A DNA stretch of 64,000 nucleotides from Apricaphanius iberus (GCA_028564705.1 JAPXFQ010002431.1:434001-498000); one strand, 5' to 3'; shown: positions 1 through 12,694, numbered from the stretch's first letter. Numbers and translations are program-made. Notes: generated by a model from the letters alone, not told the origin.

Positions 1-2329
1 GGGGGGATTTCTGGCTGGCAGCTAAAAATGCTGAGGTTAGCATTTCTGCAAAGCGACAGATTTCCATATCCCAGGCAAAAGCTTTCTCTAGATCCAAAGC
101 AAAAGAGCAATCTGGAAATGTACCCTTATGAATATGCAAGCCAGTATCGTTGAAAATGACACAACTTGTTTCTGTTTTGTTTGGTTTTGCCTTGTAAAGT
201 ACAAGAATTCGATTGGTTAATAATTTCCTTGTTGTTGTTTTTTTAAATGTGTTATGGGTAAAACATTGATTTAGAGAATTAAACAAAATCTTTCATTTTG
301 AACCGAATTGTCTTTCTAAAAATTTGTGCTGTAAGTATTAGCATCAGTATTTATGTCTTTTATTAGTATTTGATTTATTTGATTTATTAATGAGATCTGA
401 TTTTTTTCAAATGGAGATTTGGAATTTTTACAGAAAAATTGAAGGTCTTAAATATAATATTTGAAATAATGGATGTCTGCCTGCTTTTTCTTTTTTTTAT
501 AGCTCTTCCATCTTCATAGCAAACATGAACCGAGAGCATTCCAGAAAATCCTAGAGCTGTGTTGATTGAGAATCTTAGAGGCATGTAAAATATTTAATGG
601 ACGGACTCATTAATATTGAAGAGCTCTGATTGTTCTCATAACAAACGTTTTTTGTATCAATGAATAGCCAGATGTTGTAAATCTAATTTGCAACATAATT
701 TATACAACTTAACCTAATTCCAATTTATAATTTTATTTATTTATTTATATTTATTGTTTATATGTTATAAATAAATATATAAATAAAATTTATTGTTTAT
801 ATATTATTATTATTTTTTATTTTATTCTTGCCTTAATTCACCTTGCTAAACCTCCCGTCCTCAATGAACGGGAATCTCACCGCAACCCCACTGCATATTC
901 AGTCCGGAAGTAAAAAGCAGCATGGAGACAGATGAAGTCAGAATAGCCGCTGATTAGCAGTGCTTTAAGTTGACTCTGAGCGCTGAGAACGTTCTCACAG
1001 AGGCCCGGTACACCTATTAATGGTACAATTATAATTAGAACACTGTCTGCCCTTCATAATGCATAGAAAGTCAGAAGCCTGTCTGTACTACGAGCATTCA
1101 AGCAACATTTTAAACGTATGGTAACGTCAGCAAAGTAAGATATTTAAAACTTATAACAAAAAACACATAACACAAGTTCAAATCGCCACTTTGGATCACA
1201 AATCAACCTGCACCGTCCGCCCACTCACCCAAGCACCCCCAGCGTCCCCACTGGTCGACTAGCAACATGACAGGAAAAATGTCTAGGGGAAACACTGGTT
1301 ACAGTAATGGATGGGTGAAGCTAATCTTCAAGAGAGTGCTAACATCAGTCGGTTTGACTGCGCATTTCCCAGTTGACCAGTGGTATGGTCAGTGGTATTA
1401 CGATAGAAGTAACATAATCCATGACTCATTTAATCTCAGAATTCACATCCTTTATCTTTATAATTACAGAGTGTGCATCAAAGGGGACACACCTACTTCA
1501 AGGACGTTACAGACTTCCATAACAAAGCAAAAAATTCCCATTTAAACCCACATAAAGCATTATTTTTTTATGTGTCAACATGCAAGGAAAAAAAGGAAAC
1601 TGTGGTACAGCAGCTTAATATTGTCATGTTTACAAATTAGACTTTAAAAAAGACTTTTGAATACATATATAAAACATGGGGAAGCTTACACTTCTCAAAA
1701 GATTTGTATGGATCCTCAGGCAGATATGGTTGTCACTGGGGTCAAACAATGTTCTGAGTGTCTATTGTGCAGTGAGGTTTTGTGTTCACTATTACAGCAG
1801 ACAGACTCATGCAATACAGACTGTTTTTTCTGCCATGCTTCCGGCTCAGACTGTCCTGGCAGACGTTTTTGGAGAGAGCCCTGCCCTCCTGCTACTAAGT
1901 TACATCTGCCCAGCTTTACTGAGCCAGGTCCATGTTAAAAAAACACCACAAAAAAAAAACGATCAGAAATTTCAAACTGGCCTTGGACAGACCTCACCAC
2001 CTGCAGCCCTTTTCCTCCTACAGCTCCTGCTTCACATTATAACTGGCCCGGGGGAAAATCCCAGGTGTATTTCAGTTTGATTCACGGGGGACAGAAAATC
2101 GATGTGGATGGACTCCAAAATCATTTTAACAGAGACAGGAAAGGCACATTTAAAGACAAATGTATCAGCTAAAATTGAGTGTTTGTTTTTTTCTTTCTTT
2201 GTTTTTTCTGTCAAAATCTTGAGCTAACATTAGCAAATCTAGCTTGAGTTGCATTTTGGTTGATTTTATCAGGTTTATATCCAGTGTAGTGATGTGTTGA
2301 AGCTTTCCTGAGTTACTTTTTAGACCTTA
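1..2329. other. AT-rich non-coding stretch, no gene recognised
   Basis: I see no convincing gene here. There is an AT-rich block at 719-830 with TTTA/TTTATA repeats. The open frames at 1267-1545 and 1657-2080 lack recognisable domains or splice signals and are judged chance. It may be the upstream intron or promoter-distal flank of tspoap1. Confidence 0.5.
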
Positions 2330-3235
2330 TAATTAAATTAAATTTATTTATATAGCGTCAATTAATAACAGATGTCTTCTCAAGGCACTTTACAAGTAAA
2401 GTAATTTCAATTAATTTCAATAAAATTATACAAACATTCCAATAAGTTACAAGTTTTCTATGTAAGGAATCCCGGCAGATTGAGCTGAGTCATTGACCTG
2501 AAGTTTTGCACCAAACATGTAGACTCCAACCACAGCAATCCATAATCCCTCACACTGAGCAAGCATAAAATGACAGTGGAGAGAAAAAACTCCCCTTTAA
2601 AGGATCATCTGAGTAGATGCTCCCCATTCAGCAGGGCGTTATAGCTCAGCAGGACAACAAGACCAGGTGTAGTTTCTATGGAGAGGAAAAACACTAAGAG
2701 ATATCAAGGTTACTCGAAATTACATCAAAAATGAGTAGTAGAAGAGTGAAGAAAAGTGGTCAGTCTGTCCTCCAACAGTCTAAACCTATAGCAGCACGAC
2801 TACAAAAATAGGTAAGGATGACCTAAGCCATTCTTACTATAAGCTTTATAAAAAAGGAAGGTTTTAAGCCTATTCTTGAAAATAGACAGAGTATCTGTCT
2901 CAAACACTAAAACTGAGAGCTGGTTCCACAGGATAGGAGCCTGATAACTGAAAGATCTGCCTCCCATTCTACTTTAAAAAAATCCTAGGAACTACCAGTA
3001 AACTTGCAGTCTGAGAACGAAGTTCTCTGTTCGGAACATATCTGATGTATGATGGAGCTTGATTAATAAGGACTTTATACGTAAGGAGGAGGATCTTAAA
3101 CTCTATTCTGGACTTAACAGGGAGCCAAAGAAGACCGGTTAAAAAAAAAATCCGCCTTAACATTCTGGTATCGCTTCGGATGGCATGATGCCGAAAAGCA
3201 GTACATCTGGTCGTAATCAGTCCTTCACTGACCAA
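2330..3235 (-). repeat. L2/Rex-like LINE 3' end (minus strand)
   Basis: On the minus strand, 3235-2969 encodes LTGLLWLPVKSRIEFKILLL then TYKVLINQAPSYIRYV, the typical C-terminal segment of fish non-LTR retrotransposon ORFs of the CR1/L2/Rex group (family pattern LHWLPV..RI.FK.L.LTYKAL.G.APSY). The 3' untranslated part runs down to about 2330, where the minus strand ends in the usual 'gcgctatataaataaa'-type tail. The frame upstream is lost, so this is a 5'-truncated, dead copy. Confidence 0.75.
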
Positions 3236-5139
3236 TCAGCGGTCATTAGCAAAGTGCTAGCAAGTTCTGGGCAACAACAACTCAGCCTGTTAGAAAAAAA
3301 GAAAGGACATAAGTACTCCTTCATTCAACTTTCTTCCTATAACCCATGTTGAACTTGCGAAACCTACAATCAAATCTTAGATTTCCCAACTACAATCGGG
3401 TGAAAGAGACAAATTTAGCCGTCTAGCTCCAAAGACGCCCATTCATCTTGCACTCATGGTGATCGCTCCCCAGTGGAACTCTGATGGAACTGCAACCTAA
3501 TTTTGTTACAATGTGACTGATAGGAGAGTGGGACGGCTTTCCTAAAATGGCTTTGACGGAGTCCACGGTGTGGGAAAGGAAGATGGAATCGCGGAATTTA
3601 ACAACAAAAAATGGACTGTACAATTAACCGTTGTTCCTGTAGTGATCTGGTGGCTCCTGCTCCTGTAAGGCTGACTTTTTTTGCTTTTGCCAGGAGGTCG
3701 GCCCGCCTCTCCGTGCAGACAGACTAAACCTGCCCGCCACGGCGAGAAAACTCACAGAAACACAGATGCCCCCAATCCACAAACAAAAGAGTGAAAAAAA
3801 GACAAACACGTTGATGCTTAGCGTGAGGGTCAGAGATGTTTATGAATCTAGCTCAGTACAAGCGGTCATCTGCCACGGTCCTCTGGGGCTTGAGAAGAGA
3901 CACAAAAAGAACAAAAGAACTGATGTGAGAGTACTTTATATATTAAAGAAAGTAAAAAGTTGACAACAGGACATATAGAATGTTCGGTCACTGGGTTCGT
4001 TTATGAATCGGGAACTTATCGTGAGCTTACAGAACTTATCCTCATAAGTTCTGTAAGCTCATGGTCACGACCAGTGGTGCAGAAGGGTTGCATTAGAAAG
4101 GAGAAGAAACGAAGCTGTCAGGGATTTTAAATGTAAACGAAGCGCGGCAGACAAGAATACTAAATGTAAAAACACTGACATAGATTTCTTTCACTGGAGT
4201 CAGGTTTTGATAAATATGGAAGTAATAAGAATATTTACTGGTTCCTATGAGACTTAATCGGTGGTGAGAGAGTTCCATTTATTATATGAAAAATATGTGA
4301 TTCTTCGTTTTGCACAAAGGATGTCTTAGTTCTTTAAAAATGACTGGGAAATGCCTAAACCACTGCAGTTAAATTTATGAAAATAGCTGTGAAACAGTAA
4401 ATGCGTATTTATTTGGTTATTTATCTGGTAAATTGTTTTCAGTCACCATAATTGCACACTTTTTGGTTTAATAAAAATGACTAGAATGGAAAAAGTAGAA
4501 TTCAGACAAATCCAAATGGAAAAAGTGGAACTTTTGAAATAAAACCTGTCTTAACATAATTTAATGGAATTCATATGGTTGCAGAGTTGAAAAAGAAAAA
4601 CAGTGAAGGTGAAGTTATGCAGTCTCCCTTTTGAATTAATGATAAGCTGATGAAGCTGACAGGTATACAATATTCACATTTAAAAAAAGCTTTGAACATT
4701 CCAGTTTAGTATAATAATGCACATTCCAGTGAATAATTGAATCTGTTTCTGTTGTGAGCATCACACAGACTGAGCAGTGGATACCAACTGAGTTGATCAA
4801 TTGAACTTGTAAATAGTGTTAAAACCTAAAACAAGAAAAATAAGCTGCAACCATTTGAAGTAGTTGCAGCTTATTTAATTAATGTTTTTTGTTTGTTTTT
4901 CGTAATCAGTATATATTATATACAGTGTCCTGGTGCCAGGGGTTTGTATTAAAAAATAATTAAATATTTTCAGATATCAATCTGGTGGGTGGGTGGGGGG
5001 GTTCAAAAAAATCTGTTGTCTTGGGGCAGAAAGTAATTGAGAAGCACTGGCCTAACACTTCCCATTTATACCAAGTTAGCGTTGCAGTTGTGAAATAAAA
5101 TATAGTGAGTTAACACTAAATAAATAAATAGGAACTTAA
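3236..5139. other. non-coding stretch with two small hairpins
   Basis: No gene is recognised. A perfect 18-bp hairpin lies at 4022-4061 and a 13-bp hairpin at 4839-4875; both are described in the findings. Short open frames at 3423-3963 show no known domain. Confidence 0.5.
4022..4061. repeat. perfect 18-bp inverted repeat, 4-nt loop
   Basis: TGAGCTTACAGAACTTAT is followed by CCTC and then its exact reverse complement. Outside this, TCGTGA on the left pairs with TCACGA on the right after a small offset, so the full palindrome spans about 4019-4069. It may be the centre of a degenerate palindromic MITE. Confidence 0.85.
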
Positions 5140-5400
5140 TGTGTCCCTGTCACAGCCATGGATTCATCAACAGGTAGGTAGATGGCTTGTGATTAGAGGG
5201 TTGTAGGTTTGATTCCAGCTTCCAACTGTCACATGTCGATGTGCTTCTGTGCAGGGCACTTAACCCCTGGGTGTCTACTGAGCTGCGTAACGGTCTACTG
5301 ATGTGAGCGCGTTTGTGAATGCAAATGGGTGAATTGTAAAGCGTTTGAGTGGTCAGTATGACTAGAAAAGCGCTCCATAAGTTTAGTCAATTTACCATTT
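5140..5400 (+). repeat. tRNA-like SINE-type or MITE-type fish repeat
   Basis: The segment contains ggtttgattcc (B-box-like), then 'cacttaacccc', 'gtgaatgcaaatgggtgaat' and 'agtatgactagaaaagcgct' followed by a 'ccatttatt' tail. This word order is a very common teleost dispersed repeat. I cannot assign its class; the B-box suggests SINE origin. Confidence 0.6.
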
Positions 5401-5443
5401 ATTTATCAAGTTTTTTTTTTTTTTATTAAGTGAGTTTAATGTT

Positions 5444-7173
5444 CAGTGTTGGGCAAGTTACTTTTATAAAGTAACTAGTTATAGTTACTAGTTTCTTCTT
5501 ACAAAAAGTAACTAAGTTAGTTACTTAGTTACAAATTATAAAAACAACTAGTTACTTCAGAAAGTAACTATTGAGTTACTTTCAAGAAAATTTTTTATTT
5601 TTTAAATGTGACCCCACTTCCATCCCTCTTTAACGGAACTTAAAATATGTGTGCATATTGAATTATTTATGTTAAATCTGAATAGTATAATGAAATGGAC
5701 ACTTAATACAATACATTATTAACAAACAATGTAAGCCAATTTAAACTATTTTAATTTTGCTGTTGGACAGTGAGTCTAGTTTCCAATCAAATGCCATATA
5801 ACGTATGTAGATATTATGTTTATTTTGTGGATCGATACAAATAACACAACAGATGTTTTGAAACTTTTGATATTTACTGCCCCTCAATCGGCCAACTGGG
5901 CAAAATTAAATTATGCTTGTTAAGTACTATACCAACAATAAATAACAAACATAAATACACTATTTGTAGTGCAAATAAAACAAAAAAAAACTTCAGAAAA
6001 TTGGTAGATATACTGTACTTCAAGTATGTTCTTCCTCGAAAAAGTAGATATGAGGTGCTATCAGTGTAACTGAAAAGTGCCATGTATAGCAAAACTAAGG
6101 AATCCAAATATAAACAGGTAATACATAAAACAAAAATTAAATCTCCATAAAAATAAATATTTTTCTCTTGCCATTGCCAATCTCCCTTGAAGAGGCTGCA
6201 GCCAGCCAACAAATCAATATAAATTAAATTATGCTCTTAAAGCAATATAACAAAAATGACCCAAAAAAACAAAACACTCTCTTTAGTGCAATTGTAATAA
6301 AATGCAACACAACTTCAGACATACTGTATCCAACTTCTGAACATTCATTCATTCATTCATTCATCTATCGCCATACCTGTCTCGACACCACACAATCCTG
6401 ACTTTTTTCTTTCTCTCTACGATGCTCAGCCAACGTCGTAAATGCTTTCAAACACACTGTCGTAAAAACGTACTCCCCCCTTGATATGAGCAACCCAGCT
6501 GATCAGTTGCCAACCCATCGGAGCAAAGGAACCGGCAATCAAAACTACCAGCTATCAGTTATGTCTACAGAGGTAAGTAAAGTAAGTTTCTTACTTACGT
6601 GTGGCATCGCTAGCCGGGTTTCGTTAGCCTGCCTCGTTGACTGTTTATATAATGCTGGGAGGCTTGCCGTAAACTGATCCTGCTTCACGCAATGTCTGAG
6701 CAAGACTAAAGGACACCTTGCAAGTGGGATATTCTTCTTACAGGCAGCGGGGGGAAGAGTCTTCATTCGCCTGGATGATTAATTAACATGAAAACGTTAC
6801 CTGATGTCTCTTTAACTGACTCGCTTGTGTTTGTTTTGTGTTTGACTAAGCATGCTTTCGAACACCCGCCCAACTCTACTTCTGATTGGCTTAACATGAA
6901 ATTTTACTCAACCTCAACCAATCGTCAATATTTCACCGCTTGTATCGCGCACTGCACTAAACAAGGAATGAATAACAAAGTATTTCCCTCTCAGCTCAAA
7001 CATCCAGTTGGTGATGAAAAAACAACTTTATATAAGTACCGCGCCGCAATTTTTGGCAGTAACGGTAACGGCGTTATTAAGATGCGAATAGTAATCAATT
7101 AGATTACTCGTTACAGAGAAAAGCAACGCCGTTAGTAACGGCATTACTTATAACGGCGTTATTCCCATCACTG
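5444..7173. mobile_element. hAT-type DNA transposon, non-autonomous, with exact 8-bp TSD
   Basis: The left end is CAGTGTTGGGCAAGTTACT and the right end reads CCCATCACTG, giving inverted CAGTG(T/A)TGGG termini. Both ends are flanked by the same 8 bp, TTAATGTT (5436-5443 and 7174-7181), the hAT hallmark. The subterminal parts are rich in 'agtaact' and 'taacggcgtta' motifs typical of this fish family. Length is 1730 bp. No transposase domain is visible in the short internal frames (for example 6788-7102), so it is probably mobilised in trans or dead. Confidence 0.88.
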
Positions 7174-7181
7174 TTAATGTT

Positions 7182-10100
7182 TTCATAGTACCCATTTATG
7201 TGTATGGTGTAGCCATTTAGCTCGCATCGGTGATAATGAACTCAGTAGAGTTGAATAAGCATCATTTCTGTGTCCCTGAAAAAACACATGGGTCATCAGC
7301 CAAGCAAATAGTCTCAAAATAATGTGCTGCTTGCAAGTATTTTTGTTTTTTGTAAGATTTACAATGGTATGTAACATTTGTTCTTATGCTCCAATAGATC
7401 ATTTTAAATATATACTAAAGATCTGCGTCCCGCATATGTTAACAGAATTTTGGGGGAGTGTTGTTTAAATTATTATTATTTTATTTTTTTACCAGATGAC
7501 TGTTTTAAAACTATTCAGTAGTGTAGTCAAAACACAAATCTTATAATGTCTGCTAGAAAAGAATACTTTCCACAGTATCTAGAGGGTAGTTGTTTTTTTG
7601 TGTGTAATACAAATACGGACAGAAATGTGTAAGCTGTTAATTCCCTGCAGTGTTCTTTATGGACCTAAACACCAGATGACAATATGTTCATAATCAAGCT
7701 GTACCAAATAAGGGAGGTTCGTTATTTTTATTTTTTTAAATGAGTGAAACATTTTTCATCTTCTATGTGAGCCAGGCTTTGTCCATGGAGAGCACTGAAG
7801 TCTGAGCTTGAACTTGCTGACTTTCCGTCTGTATTGATTTTAAAGATTTGTCCTCTGTCTGTAATGACAAGTGGGAATCAACCCTTTGCTGCGGCTGCAC
7901 ACTGTTTACAACTAATTTAGACCATAGGGGGAAATTAACTAATTTAATTACTTGCTCTTGTTTTGGAAGCATCTAGATATTTCCCTGTAGAATCAAACAT
8001 TGACTGTATGCTAGAGGTTTACTGTCTTATTCACACCAGCTATGTTTAGTCCCCTTTAGTCATACTTTAGTTTGTTTGCCCAGAAAGTCCGGTTCATTTG
8101 GGTAGGTGTCAATGCGCAATCGAACACCAATGCGGACAAAAAAAAGGAAACTTTGGCCCCCATAGAAACCTAGGTTTCGGCTGGGTTGAGGTGATCTTGG
8201 GTGCTGTTCGATTGCATATGTGAATGCTAAGTGGGCCGGTGAGGGGGCAGGGGTGCTCCAAAAGCAGGAAGTGGACTCTAGCATAGAGCACTCTGTGTAA
8301 ATACAACCAAAACAACAACTCTACCTTGTTCTCTGTTCATGCTAAGCCTGTTGCTGCGATGTCTGGCACATTTGCAAGTTCTAAAACGTATTTAGAAACA
8401 TATTTGGTTATTTTAGATTTTAATATGTCTTGACTCTTAGCTTTTACTTTAGGGTTTTGTCTATTATCTATGCAGTCACAATGCCTAGTATCACTGTGTG
8501 TTTGACTCCAGTTATATATTCGCTGTTTTCTTGACTTTTTTTTTTATTGACTATAGACTATTTTTTTTTCTATTTTATTCACTTTTACCATCACAGCAAG
8601 GTGGTTGAATATTATGTCATGTGTAAAGCACTTTGTAAATAAAATTAAATTGAAACATATTCACTGCAGATTTTTAGCATACACATTTGTTTTTAGCTTG
8701 GGATTAAAACTGGTATAAATATGAAGGGTAACATAGCGTATCTAGGTATGGTGTAAACATTCAGTCCGTTTTAATCACTTGGTGATTTGCAGATGCCATT
8801 CGTGGACAATATAAAGACTGCTTTCAGATTCACAATGAACAACCTAAATCTGTCCGTTGCTCTTTTTTCTTTTTCTTTTTGAGGTCTTTTTTCTCCTTTT
8901 CCTCATCAGCTCTTACTTCAGACACTGTATTTATTTCCAGCCCATGCATTTGAGTCTCAGAGCTCATTAAAAGAGATGCAGAGGGACTTCTCTTAAATTT
9001 AACAAAGGCTAAACTGAACCTCACCCTCACCTACACGCCTGAAACAACTTGTTATAGTCTCAAACACAGCAGGGATGCTGTGGCACAGTGTCCAAATGTT
9101 CATCAGCCTTTCACCTAGCTCACAGATTAACATCATAAATGTTCTTCAGCATGAATATTGAGTTAGTTTTACTAACTAAATCTGTCATTAGATATTGATA
9201 AAACTGCATTTTATCTTTTTATTTCCCAGATTTAATCCTAAACAGTTCTCCATAAATCACGAACTCAGCATACTTTTCAAACATTCCTTGAATTGTGCGG
9301 TACAGACAAGCTTCTGCCTTTTTTTTACGTTAAAAGGTGAGGTTTAAAAGAGGAAGGGGAAAAACAATATCTGTGTGGCTTATAAAAGAAGCTTTGGTCT
9401 TATTAACCTGCAGATTCCTTTTTTACTTTTCAGTTCATTTTAATGGTAACAGAACTTCGTTTGTGACTGGGTGAGATTAGCACCATCTGTCTGTGGTCTG
9501 TGATCGTGCTGCTTGCATATGTGCATAATATTCCCTTACTGACGGACAGATGCAGAACAAGTTGTTTCTAATTTGCAGGGAATATTGCAAACAGGTTTTC
9601 ACAGAAAGTAGCTAAGGTTGGTTAGAAATGTTGCTGGATTTATAGCTAGGCGATTAAAAAAAAAATTAAGTCATTAAGGGCGTTTGAAAAGTCGTGAGGA
9701 ATAAAGTTGCTACGTTGGCAAGTGCTGAATATAGCAGTGGCCTGGTGGTGAGATTCGCGTTCAGTGAGGACGGGAGGGGTAGCAAGTTGAAGTAATGCAG
9801 GAAACGGACAGAGGGGCGGGAGGACAGAAAACGAACTTGTCTATATCGATATAAACGATATTAGCTCATTCTTGTATCTTTTATGAAAGAAATTCGATAT
9901 GTTTTAAAAACTCAACATGTCGTCCAGCCCTAGCTTAATGCCTCAATTAAAAGAAATTGAAGAAAAGATTTTAAAAAGTCATCATCTATCAGTCTTGGAA
10001 AGGTTAAACAGCTGCTTGTCATGCTCTGCTCAGTGGTGGACAAATATGCAGACAGGACGGCAGCAGATGTAGGAGTAAAGGTAATGTGATACTAAAAGAA

Positions 10101-11076
10101 TATACAGGTACAAGGGAACCAGGACAGCTAACAAAATTTTTCTCACAAAATTGACGTATAGAAGAAGACCGTAGATGACCGCCGGTTGACGGAGGATCAA
10201 TGAGTGTTTGACAGAACCTGACCAAGAGTTATTACAGAAATAACGAGTAGGAGTAATCAGAGGAAAGTGGAGGCAACTAGGATAGGGAGAGTAAAAGACA
10301 TGGGAAACAGATGGGAAAAGAAGCGGATTGGCAGGCAGAGGAGAGTGAGCAAATATGCAGGGTTCCCACCAGTTCTGGAAAAACAGAAAAATATTGGGGC
10401 GTCCCGCTTGTCTGCTTTCATTTTTGCATCTAGCCGGCACATCACCCCACGTAATGCTGGCAACCAATTAAATTGCCGATTCCCTTAGAAAAGTACTGCC
10501 TTCTAGTGTTTCCATCTGTCTTTGTTGCTAGATTTACAGATTTATTTATTTTTTCAGACCCAAGAAAGGATTAATTTCTCCAAAGAAGGGCCAAAACTAA
10601 CGACCTTCCCTTCAAGAGTGTTGCTGTATCACAGAATATCAAGTGAGAGGTTTTTCTCCCTCTCTGTTGAGTGACAGAGGAGCAGCGGAGAGCTGTGGGT
10701 GTGTCGTCACCCATGCCTTTGCGAGAAATACATTGTAGGTTTTAGAGGAGCAGTAGCGAATGTGACGACAGCTTCGAGATAGCAGCGGGTAACAAGTAGT
10801 CTTACCGGGCCACGTTCCACTCAGTATTTCTTATGTGTTCTATTGTTTAACAGCAGAAACAAAAACATGTGAATGAGAAAAACATCATGAATTAATTTCT
10901 GTCAAAATACTGTGAATGATCACAGAGTGCAGAGCCCCAACTTTTGATGCTGTTTTTAGCTAAATACTAGACTGCAGCAAAGAGCCATTGAGAACTGAAG
11001 ACTTGAATGTTCTTTTGAACAAAGTTGTTGAATAAATTGAATTGAACATGGCTAAAATTACATTACTATACATATA
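7182..11076. other. non-coding stretch with degenerate DNA-transposon fragments
   Basis: No gene is recognised. Pieces with repeat character: 8005-8300 (words such as 'agtccggttcatttggg' and 'gcgcaatcgaac' common in fish MITEs), 8590-8660 and 10990-11045 (tail-like 'aaataaaattaaattga' ends), and 9643-9932 (see separate entry). The minus-strand open frame 10030-10467 has no recognisable domain. Confidence 0.45.
9643..9932. repeat. degenerate hAT-like MITE
   Basis: The right end reads GTCCAGCCCTA and the left end TAGCTAGGCGATTAAA, a decayed version of the TAGGGCTGG(G/A)CGA terminus used by many fish hAT elements. No target duplication could be recognised. Confidence 0.4.
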
Positions 11077-12694
11077 CACTACCGTTCAAAAGTTTGGGGT
11101 CACATTGAAATGTCCTTATTTTTGAAGGAAAAGCACTGTACTTTTCAATGAAGATAACTTTAAACTAGTCTTAACTTTAAAGAAACACACGCTATACATT
11201 GCTAATGTGGTAAATGACTATTCTAGCTGCAAATGTCTGGTTTTTGGTGCAATATCTACATAGGTGTATAGAGGCCCATTTCCAGCAACTATCACTCCAG
11301 TGTTCTAATGGTACAATGTGTTTGCTCATTGGCTCAGAAGGCTAATTGATGATTAGAAAACCCTTGTGCAATCATGTTCACACATCTGAAAACAGTTTAG
11401 CTCGGTACAGAAGCTACAAAACTGACCTTCCTTTGAGCAGATTGAGTTTCTGGAGCATCACATTTGTGGGGTCAATTAAACGCTCAAAATGGCCAGAAAA
11501 AGAGAACTTTCATCTGAAACTCGACAGTCTATTCTTGTTCTTAGAAATGAAGGCTATTCCATGCGAGAAATTGCTAAGAAATTGAAGATTTCCTACAACG
11601 GTGTGTACTACTCCCTTCAGAGGACAGCACAAACAGGCTCTAACCAGAGTAGAAAAAGAAGTGGGAGGCCGCGTTGCACAACTGAGCAAGAAGATAAGTA
11701 CATTAGAGTCTCTAGTTTGAGAAACAGACGCCTCACAGGTCCCCAACTGGCATCTTCATTAAATAGTACCCGCAAAACACCAGTGTCAACATCTACAGTG
11801 AAGAGGCGGCTGCGGGATTCTGGGCTTCAGGGCAGAGTGGCAAAGAAAAAGCCATATCTGAGACTGGCCAATAAAAGAAAAAGATTAAGATGGGCAAAAG
11901 AACACAGACATTGGACAGAGGAAGACTGGAAAAAAGTGCTGTGGACGGATGAATCCAAGTTTGAGGTGTTTGGATCACAAAGAAGAACGTTTGTGAGACG
12001 CAGAACAACTGAAAAGATGCTGGAAGAATGCCTGACGCCATCTGTTAAGCATGGTGGAGGTAATGTGATGGTCTGGGGTTGCTTTGGTGCTGGTAAGGTG
12101 GGAGATTTGTACAGGGTAAAAGGGATTCTGAATAAGGAAGGCTATCACTCCATTTTGCAACGCCATGCCATACCCAGTGGACAGCGCTTGATTGGAGCCA
12201 ATTTCATCCTACAACAGGACAATGACCCAAAACACACCTCGAAATTGTGCAAGAACTATTTAGAGAAGAAGCAGGCAGCTGGTATTCTATCGGTAATGGA
12301 GTGGCCAGCGCAGTCACCAGATTTGAACCCCGTTGAGCTGTTGTGGGAGCAGCTTGACCGTATGGTACGCAAGAAGTGCCCATCCAACCAATCCAAATTG
12401 TGGGAGCTGCTTCTAGAAGCGTGGGGTGCAATTTCTCCAGATTACCTCAACAAATTAACAGCTAGAATGCCAAAGGTCTGCAATGCTGTAATTGCTGCAA
12501 ATGGAGGATTCTTTGATGAAAGCAAAGTTTGATGTAAAAACAATCTTATTTCAAATAAAAATCATTATTTCTAACCTTGTCAATGTCTTGACTCTATTTT
12601 TTATTCATTTCACAACGTATGGTGGTGAATAAGTGTGACTTTTCATGGAAAACACAAAATTGTTTGGGTGACCCCGAACTTTTGAACGGTAGTG
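11077..12694 (+). mobile_element. complete Tc1-like transposon (DD38E type), TA-flanked
   Basis: The 1618-bp element starts CACTACCGTTCAAAAGTT and ends with the reverse complement of this, with about 27-bp terminal inverted repeats differing at one base (tttgggg against ttcgggg). It is flanked by TA dinucleotides, the Tc1/mariner target. It carries one uninterrupted transposase ORF (11489-12532). Near-identical ends and an intact ORF indicate a young insertion. It lies upstream of the first recognised tspoap1 exon. Confidence 0.95.
11489..12532 (+). CDS. Tc1/mariner transposase, intact, DD38E spacing
   Basis: The single exon encodes 347 residues, the usual Tc1 transposase length. Residues about 8-48 form a paired-like helix-turn-helix (SSETRQSILVLRNEGYS... 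REIAKKLKISYNGV). GRPR at 59-62 is the usual GRRR-type link, and a second helix-turn-helix follows to about 112. The catalytic triad is D154 (WTDES), D244 (LQQDNDPKH) and E283 (LNPVELLW). Thirty-eight residues separate D244 and E283, against 34 in classical Tc1 such as Sleeping Beauty; the additional four fall in the KKQAAGILSV segment. This spacing is what has been described as the DD38E (Intruder) group. All catalytic residues are present and there is no frameshift. The protein would cut and paste the element through its inverted repeats. Confidence 0.96.
   Translation: MARKRELSSETRQSILVLRNEGYSMREIAKKLKISYNGVYYSLQRTAQTGSNQSRKRSGRPRCTTEQEDKYIRVSSLRNRRLTGPQLASSLNSTRKTPVSTSTVKRRLRDSGLQGRVAKKKPYLRLANKRKRLRWAKEHRHWTEEDWKKVLWTDESKFEVFGSQRRTFVRRRTTEKMLEECLTPSVKHGGGNVMVWGCFGAGKVGDLYRVKGILNKEGYHSILQRHAIPSGQRLIGANFILQQDNDPKHTSKLCKNYLEKKQAAGILSVMEWPAQSPDLNPVELLWEQLDRMVRKKCPSNQSKLWELLLEAWGAISPDYLNKLTARMPKVCNAVIAANGGFFDESKV

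Noticed and set aside
5195..5225. Functional tRNA gene
   Set aside because: Only a B-box-like word within a dispersed repeat; no cloverleaf or A-box at the right distance was found.
6788..7102. 104-codon frame as a gene
   Set aside because: Lies wholly inside the hAT element 5444-7173, runs into its terminal repeats and shows no transposase motif.
10030..10467. 145-codon minus-strand open frame
   Set aside because: No recognisable domain, no splice or homology support, and hydrophobic low-information composition; likely chance.
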